From JAYFNU01 sp964622315 (GTDB taxonomy: Bacteria > Bacillota > Clostridia > Oscillospirales > Ruminococcaceae), in NCBI GenBank assembly GCA_964622315.1, contig CAZUOY010000001.1:1-64000 (forward strand): a DNA stretch of 64,000 nt, read 5' to 3'. The notes beneath the pieces were generated by a model that saw only the letters and a program-made list of their open reading frames with translations, was not told where the DNA came from and did no database searches. This document shows, in pieces, positions 27,124 through 35,389 of the stretch. The first letter of the stretch is position 1, and every line of letters starts with the position of its first letter. The position numbers and the translations under genes are program-made.

Positions 27124-27185
27124 AAACTGCCTAAAACGGTAGCTTTTTGTTAGAGAATTGTAATGATTGAGTTACCTTTATTTAA

Positions 27186-27214
27186 TTGACATTGCTTTAA
27201 CAATCTGCTATTCT
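27186..27214 (+). promoter_or_regulatory. Promoter for oppA
   Basis: TTGACA at 27186-27191, a 17-nt spacer and TATTCT at 27209-27214. It would give oppA a leader of about 190 nt and allow it to be made in excess of the membrane parts. Confidence 0.6.
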
Positions 27215-27260
27215 GTTTCCAACCATATATAGCGAAAAACAGCGAAAAAAGAAGAATAAC

Positions 27261-27345
27261 AAAGGGGACGTCCCCTTTAGATTTGCCCTGCGGGCAAATC
27301 AACTACTTTATTTAAAACGTGTACGGTTTGAGCTTGCGCTCCCGT
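27261..27345 (+). promoter_or_regulatory. Structured leader of oppA with three hairpins
   Basis: In the 285-bp oppF-oppA gap, AAAGGGGACGTCCCCTTT (27261-27278) is a perfect palindrome, GATTTGCCC / GGGCAAATC with a TGC loop (27280-27300) is a 9-bp hairpin, and ACGG...GAGC-TTGC-GCTC-CCGT (27323-27345) is a third. None has a T-run, so they are not ordinary terminators. They may stabilise the oppA transcript, be processing sites, or be a small mobile-repeat remnant. Confidence 0.5.
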
Positions 27346-27408
27346 TTAGCGGTGCGGCTTGTTTGGACGAAGGCGTTTTAATAGATATTAAAGAAGGAGA
27401 TATTAGAG

Positions 27409-29124
27409 ATGAAAAAGATTTTTGCAATTGTTCTTGTTCTTGTCTTGGCGCTCTCCGTATTTGCCGCTTGCGGTAAAAAGGAAGCTGACCCCACCGCACC
27501 TTTCTCTTGGGACCATTACGATGAACTTATCGGCCAAGTACGCGCTGAGACAGACCTCGTAAAGCGCGAGGCGCTTATGCACGAGGCTGAGGATGTACTT
27601 ATGGAGTCGGGCGCTATTCTGCCTATTTACTACTATAATGACATCTATCTTATGAAGGACGGCATTGAGGGCTTCTACTGCACCCCCTACGGCTACAAGT
27701 ACTTCATGAACGCGACCTTTGGCGACGCCACAACCCTTCGCATAAACCTTGCGAGCGAGCCCGATAAGCTTGACCCGGCGCTCAACTCCTCCGTTGACGG
27801 AGCGTGCCTCGCGGTTAACTCCTTCGGCGGTCTTTACACCTACAACGCGGACAATCAGCTTGTTCCGAACTTCGCTGAGTCGTGTGAAGAATCCGAGGAC
27901 GGACTTACCTATGTATTCACATTACGTGACGGTCTTAAGTGGTCTGACGGCACACCGCTTACCGCTAAGGACTTCGAGTATTCCTGGACCAGAGCTGTTG
28001 CGGCAGAAACCGCTTCCGACTATGCTTATATGTTCGACAGCGGCAATATCGCGAGCTGGAAGGCCTCCGACGACGGAAAAACCTTTACTGTTACACTTTC
28101 CTCGCCGAGCCCCTATTTCTTTGACCTTTGCGCTTTCCCGACATTCTATGCTGTAAATCAGGCGTGTGTTGAAGCTTCCCAGACAGCTGACAACCCCGGC
28201 GCATGGGCGACCGAGGCGGGCTTTGTCTGCAGCGGTGCTTATATGCTCACCGAGTGGACACATGACGTCAGCATGGTTTACGAGAAGAACCCCAACTACT
28301 GGGATGCCGAAAATGTAAAGATTGAACGCCTTGAGTTCATGCTCTCCGCTGACGATACCGCTATCTTTGCGGCTTACAACGCCGGAGACCTTGATTTCGC
28401 CGACACAGTACCTACCGACGAAATCGCGAACCTTCTTACAAACAAAGAGTTCTATGTTGTTGACGAGCTCGGCACATACTATGTCGGCTTCAACGTCAAG
28501 TCCAGCCTTTTCGGCGGCAAGACTGTTGAGCAGGCAAACGCTATGAGAAGGGCTTTCGCTCTGCTCATCGACCGCGAGTATATCTGCGAGACAGTAGGAC
28601 AGACCGGACAAAAGCCCGCGACCTCCTTCCTGCCTTACAATATGTCTGACGGACACGGCGGCGAGTTCAAGTCCAACGACAACGCATATACTTATCCCAA
28701 CGCTGAATCTCTCGGATATATCCCCGTTGACCCCGATGTAGCTGAGGCTATCTCGCTTCTTGAGTCCGCGGGCTTCGAGTTCAAGGACGGAAAGCTTTCC
28801 TCCAAGACCCCCATTTCGATGGAGTATCTTACTAACGACGGAACCGGACACATTGCTGTTGCCGAGTGCATTCAGCAGGACTTCGCGAAGGTCGGCATTG
28901 ATATTACCATCCGCACATGCGACTGGAACACCTTCCTTGACGAGAGAAAAGCCGGTAACTACGACATCGCGCGTAACGGTTGGGTAGCTGACTTCAACGA
29001 CCCGATTAACATGCTTGAAATGTGGACAATTGACAGCGGAAACAACGACTGCCAGTTTGGTAGATTCACCGACGAAGAAGCGGCTGCTTACGATGCATTT
29101 GTTGCTGAGCAGCAGGCGAAATAA
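27409..29124 (+). CDS. oppA: Oligopeptide-binding lipoprotein OppA with circularly permuted order
   Basis: 571 residues; AAGGAG precedes ATG 27409. Residues 1-21 are a lipoprotein signal (FAAC, Cys21), so the mature protein is anchored to the outer face of the membrane. Residues 107-550 follow the normal order of the family SBP_bac_5: TLRINLASEPDKLDPALNSS, GLKWSDGTPLTAKDFEYSW, and NGWVADFNDPINMLEMW. However, residues 35-103 (YDELIGQVRAETD, LMHEAEDVLMESGAILPIYYY, KDGIEGFYCTPYGYKYFM) are what normally forms the extreme C-terminus. The protein ends shortly after AAYDAFVAEQQAK, at the point where that segment should begin. No frameshift or stop is present. The order is seen directly; that it works as a binding protein for the Opp system is inferred from position. 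Confidence 0.9.
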   Translation: MKKIFAIVLVLVLALSVFAACGKKEADPTAPFSWDHYDELIGQVRAETDLVKREALMHEAEDVLMESGAILPIYYYNDIYLMKDGIEGFYCTPYGYKYFMNATFGDATTLRINLASEPDKLDPALNSSVDGACLAVNSFGGLYTYNADNQLVPNFAESCEESEDGLTYVFTLRDGLKWSDGTPLTAKDFEYSWTRAVAAETASDYAYMFDSGNIASWKASDDGKTFTVTLSSPSPYFFDLCAFPTFYAVNQACVEASQTADNPGAWATEAGFVCSGAYMLTEWTHDVSMVYEKNPNYWDAENVKIERLEFMLSADDTAIFAAYNAGDLDFADTVPTDEIANLLTNKEFYVVDELGTYYVGFNVKSSLFGGKTVEQANAMRRAFALLIDREYICETVGQTGQKPATSFLPYNMSDGHGGEFKSNDNAYTYPNAESLGYIPVDPDVAEAISLLESAGFEFKDGKLSSKTPISMEYLTNDGTGHIAVAECIQQDFAKVGIDITIRTCDWNTFLDERKAGNYDIARNGWVADFNDPINMLEMWTIDSGNNDCQFGRFTDEEAAAYDAFVAEQQAK

Positions 29125-29149
29125 GAAGTTTAACTTTTAAGTTAGCTTT

Positions 29150-29179
29150 GCGCCCTCGGGATAATAATCTCGGGGGCGC
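29150..29179 (+). terminator. Intrinsic terminator after oppA
   Basis: A 12-bp stem (GCGCCCTCGGGA / TCTCGGGGGCGC, two wobbles), TAATAA loop, followed by TTTTACTTTTTTT. Confidence 0.8.
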
Positions 29180-29220
29180 TTTTACTTTTTTTCGAGGGTA
29201 TGGCGAAGCTTAGCAAGCCC

Positions 29221-29249
29221 TTGCGAAAAATGTCGTTAAGGGGTATAAT
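29221..29249 (+). promoter_or_regulatory. Promoter of the MATE transporter gene
   Basis: TTGCGA at 29221-29226, a 17-nt spacer and TATAAT at 29244-29249. Confidence 0.7.
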
Positions 29250-29277
29250 TTAAACACTATTTTAGGAGATATAATTA

Positions 29278-30678
29278 ATGCAGGTTGATGAAGTTTTAAA
29301 CAAAAAGGGCGCGATTTTCAAGCTTACCTTCTCGTCCTTTATCATTTCTTTTCTGTCCATTCTGGTTAACAACGTCGACCAGCTGATGATAAGCCGATAC
29401 TCTCAGACGTCGGTCGCGGCGGTGGGCAACGCAAACCAGGTCTCATGGATTCTGCTTTTGCTTCTTACTGTGGTTTCCAACGCCTCGGTAATACTTATTG
29501 CTCAGTACAAAGGCGCAAACAACAAGAAGCTCGAACACGAAACCTATGCGGTTTCGGTGGTCTTTAATGTGGCGCTCAGCTTGATTATCGGCGCAGTGCT
29601 TATTGCCTTTGGGCACGGAATGTTCCGCCTTATGAATATAACCGACCCCGTTATTCTTGAGCAGGCGTATGTATATATGGCAATAACGGGCGGCTCAACG
29701 CTTTTTACCTCGATGTTAATTCTTTATGAGGCATTCTTTAAAAGCAACGCAATGCTTAAGGAATCGCTTATCGTCTCTATCGGGGTTAATCTCTTTAACA
29801 TTTTGGGCAACTGGCTGCTCATCTACGGCATAGGACCTTTCCCCGAGCTTGGCTACGTGGGCGCGGCTATCTCCACCGTCGTGTCGAGGGTGCTCGGTGC
29901 CATCATACTAATTGTCGTATTCGGTAAAAGGGTAGGAAAGATAGATTTTTCCTGCTTGAAGCCGTTCCCCATAAACAGACTGAAAAAGCTTTTGGCTATC
30001 GGCATTCCGTCGGCTGGTGAAGGCTTCTCCTATGACGCGGCACAGCTGGTAATAATGAGCTTTATCAATACTCTCGGGCTTGTTGCTGTAAATACTAAGA
30101 TATACGTTGCGCTAATCGTGTCGTTCGCCTACATTCTTACTATGTCGATTGGCGAGGTCAATCAGGTTGTTATCGGCTATATGCTCGGCGCAAAGCTGCA
30201 TGACCGAGCAAACTCACAGGTAATGAAAAGCTTAGTTATCGGCATTATATGCTCGCTTACGCTTACTGTCGGGCTTTACTTTTCAAGTGATTTTGTAATC
30301 GGCTTGTTTATGTCGAAAACCGACCCGCAGGTAGTGGCTTTGCGCGCCGATATTCTCACGCTTGCGAAAAGCATTATGTTTATCGAAATTTTCCTTGAAA
30401 CAGGCAGAGCGATTAACCTTGTTATGGTGCGTTCCCGTCAAGGCGCCGGTGACGTGAAGTTCCCAGTAATTATGTGCATAATAAGCTCGTGGTTCTGCTC
30501 GGTGCTCGGCGGCTACATTTTAGGCGTGAAGCTTGGCCTCGGACTCGCAGGCATTTGGATAGGAATAGCTATGGACGAGATTTGCAGAGGCATTGTGCTT
30601 ATCTTCCGCTGGAAAGGCGGACGTTGGAGAAAGATAGATATTGTTACAGAGCCCGCGAAGGAAACGCCGGCAGAATAG
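29278..30678 (+). CDS. MATE-family multidrug/toxin efflux transporter
   Basis: 466 residues with about twelve hydrophobic helices in two related halves. The N-terminal half has VNNVDQLMISRYSQTSVAAVGNANQVSW, the usual MATE helix 1-2 region, and the second half begins near residue 230 (AIGIPSAGEGFSYDAAQLV). MATE proteins exchange cations for drugs or metabolites across the membrane. AGGAG precedes ATG 29278. It has its own promoter and a terminator at 30688, so it is a single-gene unit. Substrate unknown. Confidence 0.92.
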   Translation: MQVDEVLNKKGAIFKLTFSSFIISFLSILVNNVDQLMISRYSQTSVAAVGNANQVSWILLLLLTVVSNASVILIAQYKGANNKKLEHETYAVSVVFNVALSLIIGAVLIAFGHGMFRLMNITDPVILEQAYVYMAITGGSTLFTSMLILYEAFFKSNAMLKESLIVSIGVNLFNILGNWLLIYGIGPFPELGYVGAAISTVVSRVLGAIILIVVFGKRVGKIDFSCLKPFPINRLKKLLAIGIPSAGEGFSYDAAQLVIMSFINTLGLVAVNTKIYVALIVSFAYILTMSIGEVNQVVIGYMLGAKLHDRANSQVMKSLVIGIICSLTLTVGLYFSSDFVIGLFMSKTDPQVVALRADILTLAKSIMFIEIFLETGRAINLVMVRSRQGAGDVKFPVIMCIISSWFCSVLGGYILGVKLGLGLAGIWIGIAMDEICRGIVLIFRWKGGRWRKIDIVTEPAKETPAE

Positions 30679-30687
30679 AAGAAACAG

Positions 30688-30715
30688 AAAAGCGTCCGCA
30701 ACCGCGGACGCTTTT
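30688..30715 (+). terminator. Intrinsic terminator
   Basis: AAAAGCGTCCGC / GCGGACGCTTTT, a perfect 12-bp stem with an AACC loop. Confidence 0.85.
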
Positions 30716-30769
30716 GTATATTTAGCGTTCTTTTGTAAAGACTATCTGTAAAAAGCGAAGGAGCGTATT

Positions 30770-32011
30770 ATGAATCCGTTTAAACAAAAACCGAAGCCTC
30801 TCGAAAGCTGCTTGGTTGATTTAACGAAGCTTGCAAGCAAGGCATATAACAAGAACACCACAGACCCATATACGAAGATAAGAATTATCCTTATGAACGG
30901 CAATGAGTTTGAATCGGTCTGGTGCGGGCATCAGTTTTCGCGCCACTGCGACGATAACGAGCTAAGGCGTGAGCTTGCGCTGGTAAGAAGAATTGAACAG
31001 CAACAGCAAAAGCGAATAGCTACGCTAAAGCCTATAAGTGAGACGATTCTTGAAACCACAATAGGCTACGAGATGCTCGCGGTAGACCTGACCTCGGCGC
31101 TTGCGATGAACGAGAAGGACTCAACGGTTAAGAAGGCGTTGGACTTCGCGCTTTTAGAGGATTTTGACCATCTTTATCGATACAGCGACCTTTTGGAAGG
31201 CGAGCGTGGAATTAAGGCGGAGAAGCTTGTGGGTAAGCATATTGAGCTTATGCCCGGACGGCCGACAATAGCGGAGCACCGCTTCCCCTACGACGATATA
31301 AAGCCGCATATAACCGCCGACGCAGACCTTCTCACCAAGCTCAATGTGGGAATAATCACCGCCGCTGAGCAGCAGACAATGAACTATTATATGAACCACG
31401 GCGCGTTCTACGACACCGAGGCGGGACGCAAGCTTTACGGCGAAATAGCGATGATTGAGGAGCAGCACGTCAGCCAGTACGGAAGCCTCAAAGACACTAA
31501 TATGACATGGCTTGAGTGCTTGCTAATGCACGAATACACGGAATGCTATCTCTACTATTCCTGTTTCGAAAGCGAGAGCGACGCGAGCGTTAAGGCGCTT
31601 TGGGAGGAGCTGTTCGAGCAGGAGGTTTCTCACCTTCATGCGGCGGCAAAGCTGCTTGAAAAGCACGAGGGAAAACAGTGGGAGCAGGTTATACCTGACG
31701 GTACCTTCCCGAAGCTTCTGGTGCTTAAGCCCAGTAAGGATTACGTGCGCGAGGTGCTTGAATCGGTTCGCCTTACCGCCCTTCGCGACGATTATAAAGA
31801 GATAGACAAAATGTCTGACGACGCCGACTTCTTCCGTTATCAGCAACAGGTGGTGACGAACGAAGGCGAGGAGCCCGCGCACAAGGTCATTAAGACGTAT
31901 ATCGCGAAGAACAAGACGGATTACCGCTATGAGGAAGCGCCGCACCCGATAGACGCGCTTCGCGACCGCGAGAACGATAACATTGAAATAGCAAGGAAAA
32001 AGGACGCATAA
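30770..32011 (+). CDS. Ferritin-like (di-iron type) protein with two helical-bundle units, function unknown
   Basis: 413 residues, no signal peptide or membrane segment; AAGGAG lies upstream of ATG 30770. The protein is mostly helical and contains several carboxylate-histidine motifs typical of ferritin or rubrerythrin bundles: ALLEDFDHLYRY near 125, IAMIEEQHVSQYG near 227, EYTECYLYYSCFESES near 252 and LFEQEVSHLHAAAKLLEKH near 285. The motifs suggest one or two di-iron sites, possibly for oxygen or peroxide handling in an anaerobe. It lacks the rubredoxin domain of rubrerythrins. It stands alone between two terminators. Family placement is by motif, so moderate. Confidence 0.7.
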   Translation: MNPFKQKPKPLESCLVDLTKLASKAYNKNTTDPYTKIRIILMNGNEFESVWCGHQFSRHCDDNELRRELALVRRIEQQQQKRIATLKPISETILETTIGYEMLAVDLTSALAMNEKDSTVKKALDFALLEDFDHLYRYSDLLEGERGIKAEKLVGKHIELMPGRPTIAEHRFPYDDIKPHITADADLLTKLNVGIITAAEQQTMNYYMNHGAFYDTEAGRKLYGEIAMIEEQHVSQYGSLKDTNMTWLECLLMHEYTECYLYYSCFESESDASVKALWEELFEQEVSHLHAAAKLLEKHEGKQWEQVIPDGTFPKLLVLKPSKDYVREVLESVRLTALRDDYKEIDKMSDDADFFRYQQQVVTNEGEEPAHKVIKTYIAKNKTDYRYEEAPHPIDALRDRENDNIEIARKKDA

Positions 32012-32042
32012 AAGAAAGCCCCGATTAATTCGGGGCTTTCTT
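32012..32042. terminator. Bidirectional intrinsic terminator
   Basis: AAGAAAGCCCCGA / TCGGGGCTTTCTT, a 13-bp stem with a 5-nt loop between the convergent ferritin-like and nitroreductase genes. Confidence 0.85.
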
Positions 32043-32786
32043 CTATTTCAATTTGTACTCCGCTATGGGGATATAGTCTTTCTTTTCTTCGCATTCTTCA
32101 AAGATTGTTCGCTCGAAGCAGATGGAATTATGCTTGAGCGCCGTTTCGAGGAAGCAAAGGAAGATACCCATATCTATCGAATTAAAGTAGACGGCATGAG
32201 TTCGCGGAAGCTTAAAGCTGGGTCTTGAATCGCGGTAGACGAAAAGCGAGCCACCCTCATTCTTTATCCGCCACGGCTGGCTGTTACAGGCGCTGGGGGC
32301 AAGCAAAGCCTTTTCGGTAACGCCGCTTATTGCTTCTCCGAACCATGTGTCGTCCTGCTTTTTTCTCACAAATTCTTTTTCGTTGCCTCTGAATAGCTCG
32401 CCGTCGCTTCTTCCGAAAACCATTAGAATAACGTAAGCCGTGCCTTTGGGACATTCAGAGGGCTTAGGTCTGCTCGCAAGTCCGTACCAGCAAGCGCCTA
32501 TTCCGCGAGAGGCGAGAAACAAATCAAGCTGTTCCAAAATGTAACCCGCGTTCAACAGATAATTCGGCTTCTTTTCGCTGTAAATTCTTATGCCGTATTC
32601 ACCGAATTTCGCGTTTGTACTTTCTCTTTTTACAAGCTCGAATTCGACGCGAATGTCGGGTAACAACGCGGTAAATGTCGAAAGAGCCGTCTTTATTTCA
32701 TCAAGCTCAGCCGCCGTTATCGGTAAAGCGCCGTCGTACCTTCTCACAGAACGTCGCTTTGACAGTAAATCATAATAATCGTTCAT
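32043..32786 (-). CDS. Nitroreductase-family flavoprotein (TM1586-like)
   Basis: 247 residues. The N-terminus YDLLSKRRSVRRYDG is the classic FMN-binding start of nitroreductases, and residues 80-115 (AGYILEQLDLFLASRGIGACWYG) and 160-172 (LLAPSACNSQPWRI) are the two other conserved blocks. The fold appears as two tandem halves, as in the TM1586 group that occurs as a single-chain pseudo-dimer. It should bind FMN and reduce an unknown substrate in the cytoplasm. It is alone on the minus strand, with GGAG upstream of ATG 32786. Confidence 0.85.
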   Translation of the reverse strand: MNDYYDLLSKRRSVRRYDGALPITAAELDEIKTALSTFTALLPDIRVEFELVKRESTNAKFGEYGIRIYSEKKPNYLLNAGYILEQLDLFLASRGIGACWYGLASRPKPSECPKGTAYVILMVFGRSDGELFRGNEKEFVRKKQDDTWFGEAISGVTEKALLAPSACNSQPWRIKNEGGSLFVYRDSRPSFKLPRTHAVYFNSIDMGIFLCFLETALKHNSICFERTIFEECEEKKDYIPIAEYKLK

Positions 32787-32935
32787 TTTCGCTCTCCTTA
32801 AATATATAGAAATTATATCATCTGTCGACGTGGTTCGACAACAGATTTTCGTTTTCCGCGAAGGTTTTACCTTTTGACGGAAACGCCGAAGTATTTTTTA
32901 GTTTTCGCACAATAGCCAAGAAACGTGGTTAGAGA

Positions 32936-32941
32936 TATAAT
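32936..32941 (+). promoter_or_regulatory. -10 element for the MFS gene
   Basis: TATAAT at 32936-32941, 45 bp before the start codon. The -35 region (TAGCCA at 32913-32918, 17-nt spacer) is weak. Confidence 0.45.
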
Positions 32942-32985
32942 TAGTATAACACTTCAAATCTAAATTGAAACAGGGTGAAAAGAGT

Positions 32986-34341
32986 ATGAAAGAAAAAAGT
33001 AAAGGCATGGGTTTTCGCTTCTGGCTTCTTGTGTGGGGGCTTGGTATAGCGGGGCAGCTTTGCTGGAACATGGAGAATCAGTGGTTTAATACCTTCGTTT
33101 ACGCGAAGATAGCCAAAGACCCTACAATAATCTCGTGGATGGTTGCCATTTCCGCTACCGCAACAATGATATCCACATTTCTCAGCGGGACGCTGTCCGA
33201 CAGAAAGGGACGCCGTCGCATAGTTATTTCGGTGGGCTACATAATGTGGGGCGTCTTTACCATTATCTTTGGGCTTACGCAGTTCATTACCAACGGCGTT
33301 ATCGGTGCCGACTCGCAGCTTATGGCGGTCGCGGGAATTGCGGTGGTTTCGTCAGACGCAATAATGAGCTTTTTCGGCTCTATGGGTAACGACGGTGGCT
33401 TCAACGCCTGGGCTAACGACAATATGACCGACAAGAACCGCGGACAGATTGGCGCGGCTATGGCGACTCAGCCCGTTATAGGCACGATAGTCGGCACGGT
33501 TGTCGGAGGCATGCTTGTGGGCAGTGACGATAATTATATGCGCCTTTTCCTCGTTATGGGCGGCGCAGTTATCGCCTTCGGTGTTCTCGCGCTGTTCTTC
33601 TTAAAGGAGTCGCCCGACCTCAAGCCGAATGTTGAGGGTACCTTCTCGCGGCAGTTTTTCAGCGTTTTTAACTTTAAAAAGTATTTTGCACTAAAAGAGC
33701 TTGTCTGGGTTAATCTGACACTCGCGGTTTATTTTATAGCTTTCAATATGTACTTTACCCATCTTGGAAACTACATGATATACTATCTCGGCTTCACGGC
33801 TGACACCATGGGGCTTATTGAAGGTGTAACGCTGGTGGCGGCTATGCTGGTGGTAATTCCCGCCACGGGACTTATTAACAAGAACAAATCGCCGTTGCTT
33901 TGTATAGTCTCCATTATCGTGAACTTCCTCGGAGTTATGGTGCTGGGTCTTTTTGTTCGACCCGAAAACGTGGACACCGCCGCCTTCTTTAACCCAATAC
34001 TAATGGGCGGAGTTTTCCTTATCGGAATAGGCTATGTACTTATTCTGCAGACGTTAACAGTGTGGTCTAAACAGCTTTATCCCGCTGACGCGCGCGGTCA
34101 GTTTGAGGGAATACGCATACTGTTCTTTGTGCTCATTCCTATGGTTATTGCGCCGCTTATATCCAACCCCGTTATTAAGGCAAGCGGAGAATTTATTGAT
34201 GAAAACGGTGAAATAGCGTATCTTCCGACACACACGTTGTTCCTTGTGGCGTCAGGACTTGTGCTTCTTACGTTTATTCCGCTTTTCTTCGCGAAGAAAT
34301 ACCACGACGCTCGGCTAAAGGGTGTAAGCAAGGAGGCGTAA
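32986..34341 (+). CDS. Major facilitator superfamily transporter
   Basis: 451 residues from ATG 32986, which has the purine stretch GGGTGAAAAGAG upstream; the in-frame TTG 32965 is less likely. Twelve hydrophobic helices are visible. The loop between helices 2 and 3 carries the MFS signature in the form GTLSDRKGRRR near residue 68. A central loop (PNVEGTFSRQFFSVFNFKKYFALKEL) divides two six-helix halves. The FWLLVWGLGIAGQLCWNMENQWFN opening resembles sugar/cation symporter-like MFS members. The alpha/beta hydrolase gene starts 2 nt after its stop, so the two are one transcript and may share a substrate. Confidence 0.9.
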   Translation: MKEKSKGMGFRFWLLVWGLGIAGQLCWNMENQWFNTFVYAKIAKDPTIISWMVAISATATMISTFLSGTLSDRKGRRRIVISVGYIMWGVFTIIFGLTQFITNGVIGADSQLMAVAGIAVVSSDAIMSFFGSMGNDGGFNAWANDNMTDKNRGQIGAAMATQPVIGTIVGTVVGGMLVGSDDNYMRLFLVMGGAVIAFGVLALFFLKESPDLKPNVEGTFSRQFFSVFNFKKYFALKELVWVNLTLAVYFIAFNMYFTHLGNYMIYYLGFTADTMGLIEGVTLVAAMLVVIPATGLINKNKSPLLCIVSIIVNFLGVMVLGLFVRPENVDTAAFFNPILMGGVFLIGIGYVLILQTLTVWSKQLYPADARGQFEGIRILFFVLIPMVIAPLISNPVIKASGEFIDENGEIAYLPTHTLFLVASGLVLLTFIPLFFAKKYHDARLKGVSKEA

Positions 34342-34342
34342 T

Positions 34343-35272
34343 ATGACCTGGTATATTGCCGCGCCCGTACTGCTTATCCTTCTTTACCTTATCGCAAGCG
34401 TTATTGTTGCTAACGTATGTCTCGGAATGCTCTGTACAACAAAAAGGCGGCATTCGTTTGAATATGCGCGAAGCTTCGACACGGATAACGGCTTCGGCGA
34501 GTGCTTTGAGGCATATGACGGCTGGGAGAAGCACAATTTTGAACTGCAAAGCGGCGACGTTCTTTTAAAGGGCACCTACATCGTAAACCCAAATGATTGC
34601 GGAAAAAGGAAAAAGGTCGCCGTTATCTGTCACGGACACACGATGAATCGCCTTGCGGCTGTAAAGTACGCAAAAACCTTTTATGAATGCGGCTTTAATA
34701 TCGTGACCTACGACACGCGCTATTTTGGCGAGTCAGGCGGCGACATATGTACCCTTGGTCTTCACGAAAGGGTGGACCTTGCGAACGTCACGGAATATGC
34801 CCGCACGGTTTTCGGAGAGAACTGTGTTATCGGTTATCACGGTGAGTCAATGGGCGCCGCCACGGTGCTTCTTGCGCTTGATTATGAAAAGCCCGATTTT
34901 GTCATTGCCGACTGCCCGTTTTCCGATACGATGACGCTTCTTAAATATCTCGTCGGAAAGGTAGCACATTTTCCGTGGATACCTACGCTTTCGATAGCGC
35001 GTTTAATGGCGATACGCCGCTACGGCTACGACTTTAAGGAGGTAAGCCCTATTAAGGCGGTTGAGAAAAGCGACGTGCCTATCTGCTTTATTCATGGGCT
35101 TAACGACACCTTTATACCCTGCGAGCATAGCCGCCGTATGTATGAGCGCTGTCGCAACAGCAAAAGTGAGCTTAAGCTTTTCGAGGGTGCCGAACACGCA
35201 TATTCAAACAAGAGTGACCCCTTGCGATATGCCGAAACGGTACGGTTGTTTATCAAGAAATGCGGATATTAA
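34343..35272 (+). CDS. Membrane-anchored alpha/beta hydrolase
   Basis: 309 residues. Residues 3-28 form an N-terminal membrane anchor, followed by an alpha/beta-hydrolase fold. The oxyanion region is VICHGHTMNR near 92, the nucleophile elbow is GYHGESMGA near 165, the acid is in FIHGLNDTFIP near 248 and the His is in GAEHAYS near 290, giving a complete Ser-Asp-His triad. The overall arrangement is like Bacillus YqkD-type esterases. Substrate unknown; an ester or peptide is possible. It is coupled to the MFS gene (2-nt gap) and ends at a terminator. Confidence 0.87.
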   Translation: MTWYIAAPVLLILLYLIASVIVANVCLGMLCTTKRRHSFEYARSFDTDNGFGECFEAYDGWEKHNFELQSGDVLLKGTYIVNPNDCGKRKKVAVICHGHTMNRLAAVKYAKTFYECGFNIVTYDTRYFGESGGDICTLGLHERVDLANVTEYARTVFGENCVIGYHGESMGAATVLLALDYEKPDFVIADCPFSDTMTLLKYLVGKVAHFPWIPTLSIARLMAIRRYGYDFKEVSPIKAVEKSDVPICFIHGLNDTFIPCEHSRRMYERCRNSKSELKLFEGAEHAYSNKSDPLRYAETVRLFIKKCGY

Positions 35273-35282
35273 CCGCTTATAT

Positions 35283-35310
35283 AAAAGGGGCGCCAATAAG
35301 GCGCTCTTTT
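35283..35310 (+). terminator. Intrinsic terminator
   Basis: AAAAG...GCGCC / GGCGC.CTTTT with a small internal bulge, AATAA loop, followed by a T run. Confidence 0.7.
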
Positions 35311-35389
35311 TTGTTGAATTTATGGGATAGAAAAAAACCACAATGGTGGAATAACTATATCGAAGGTCTTTTTACACGGAGGTGAAAAG

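Noticed and set aside
27261..27300. Transcription terminators before oppA
   Set aside because: The two palindromes are not followed by T-runs.
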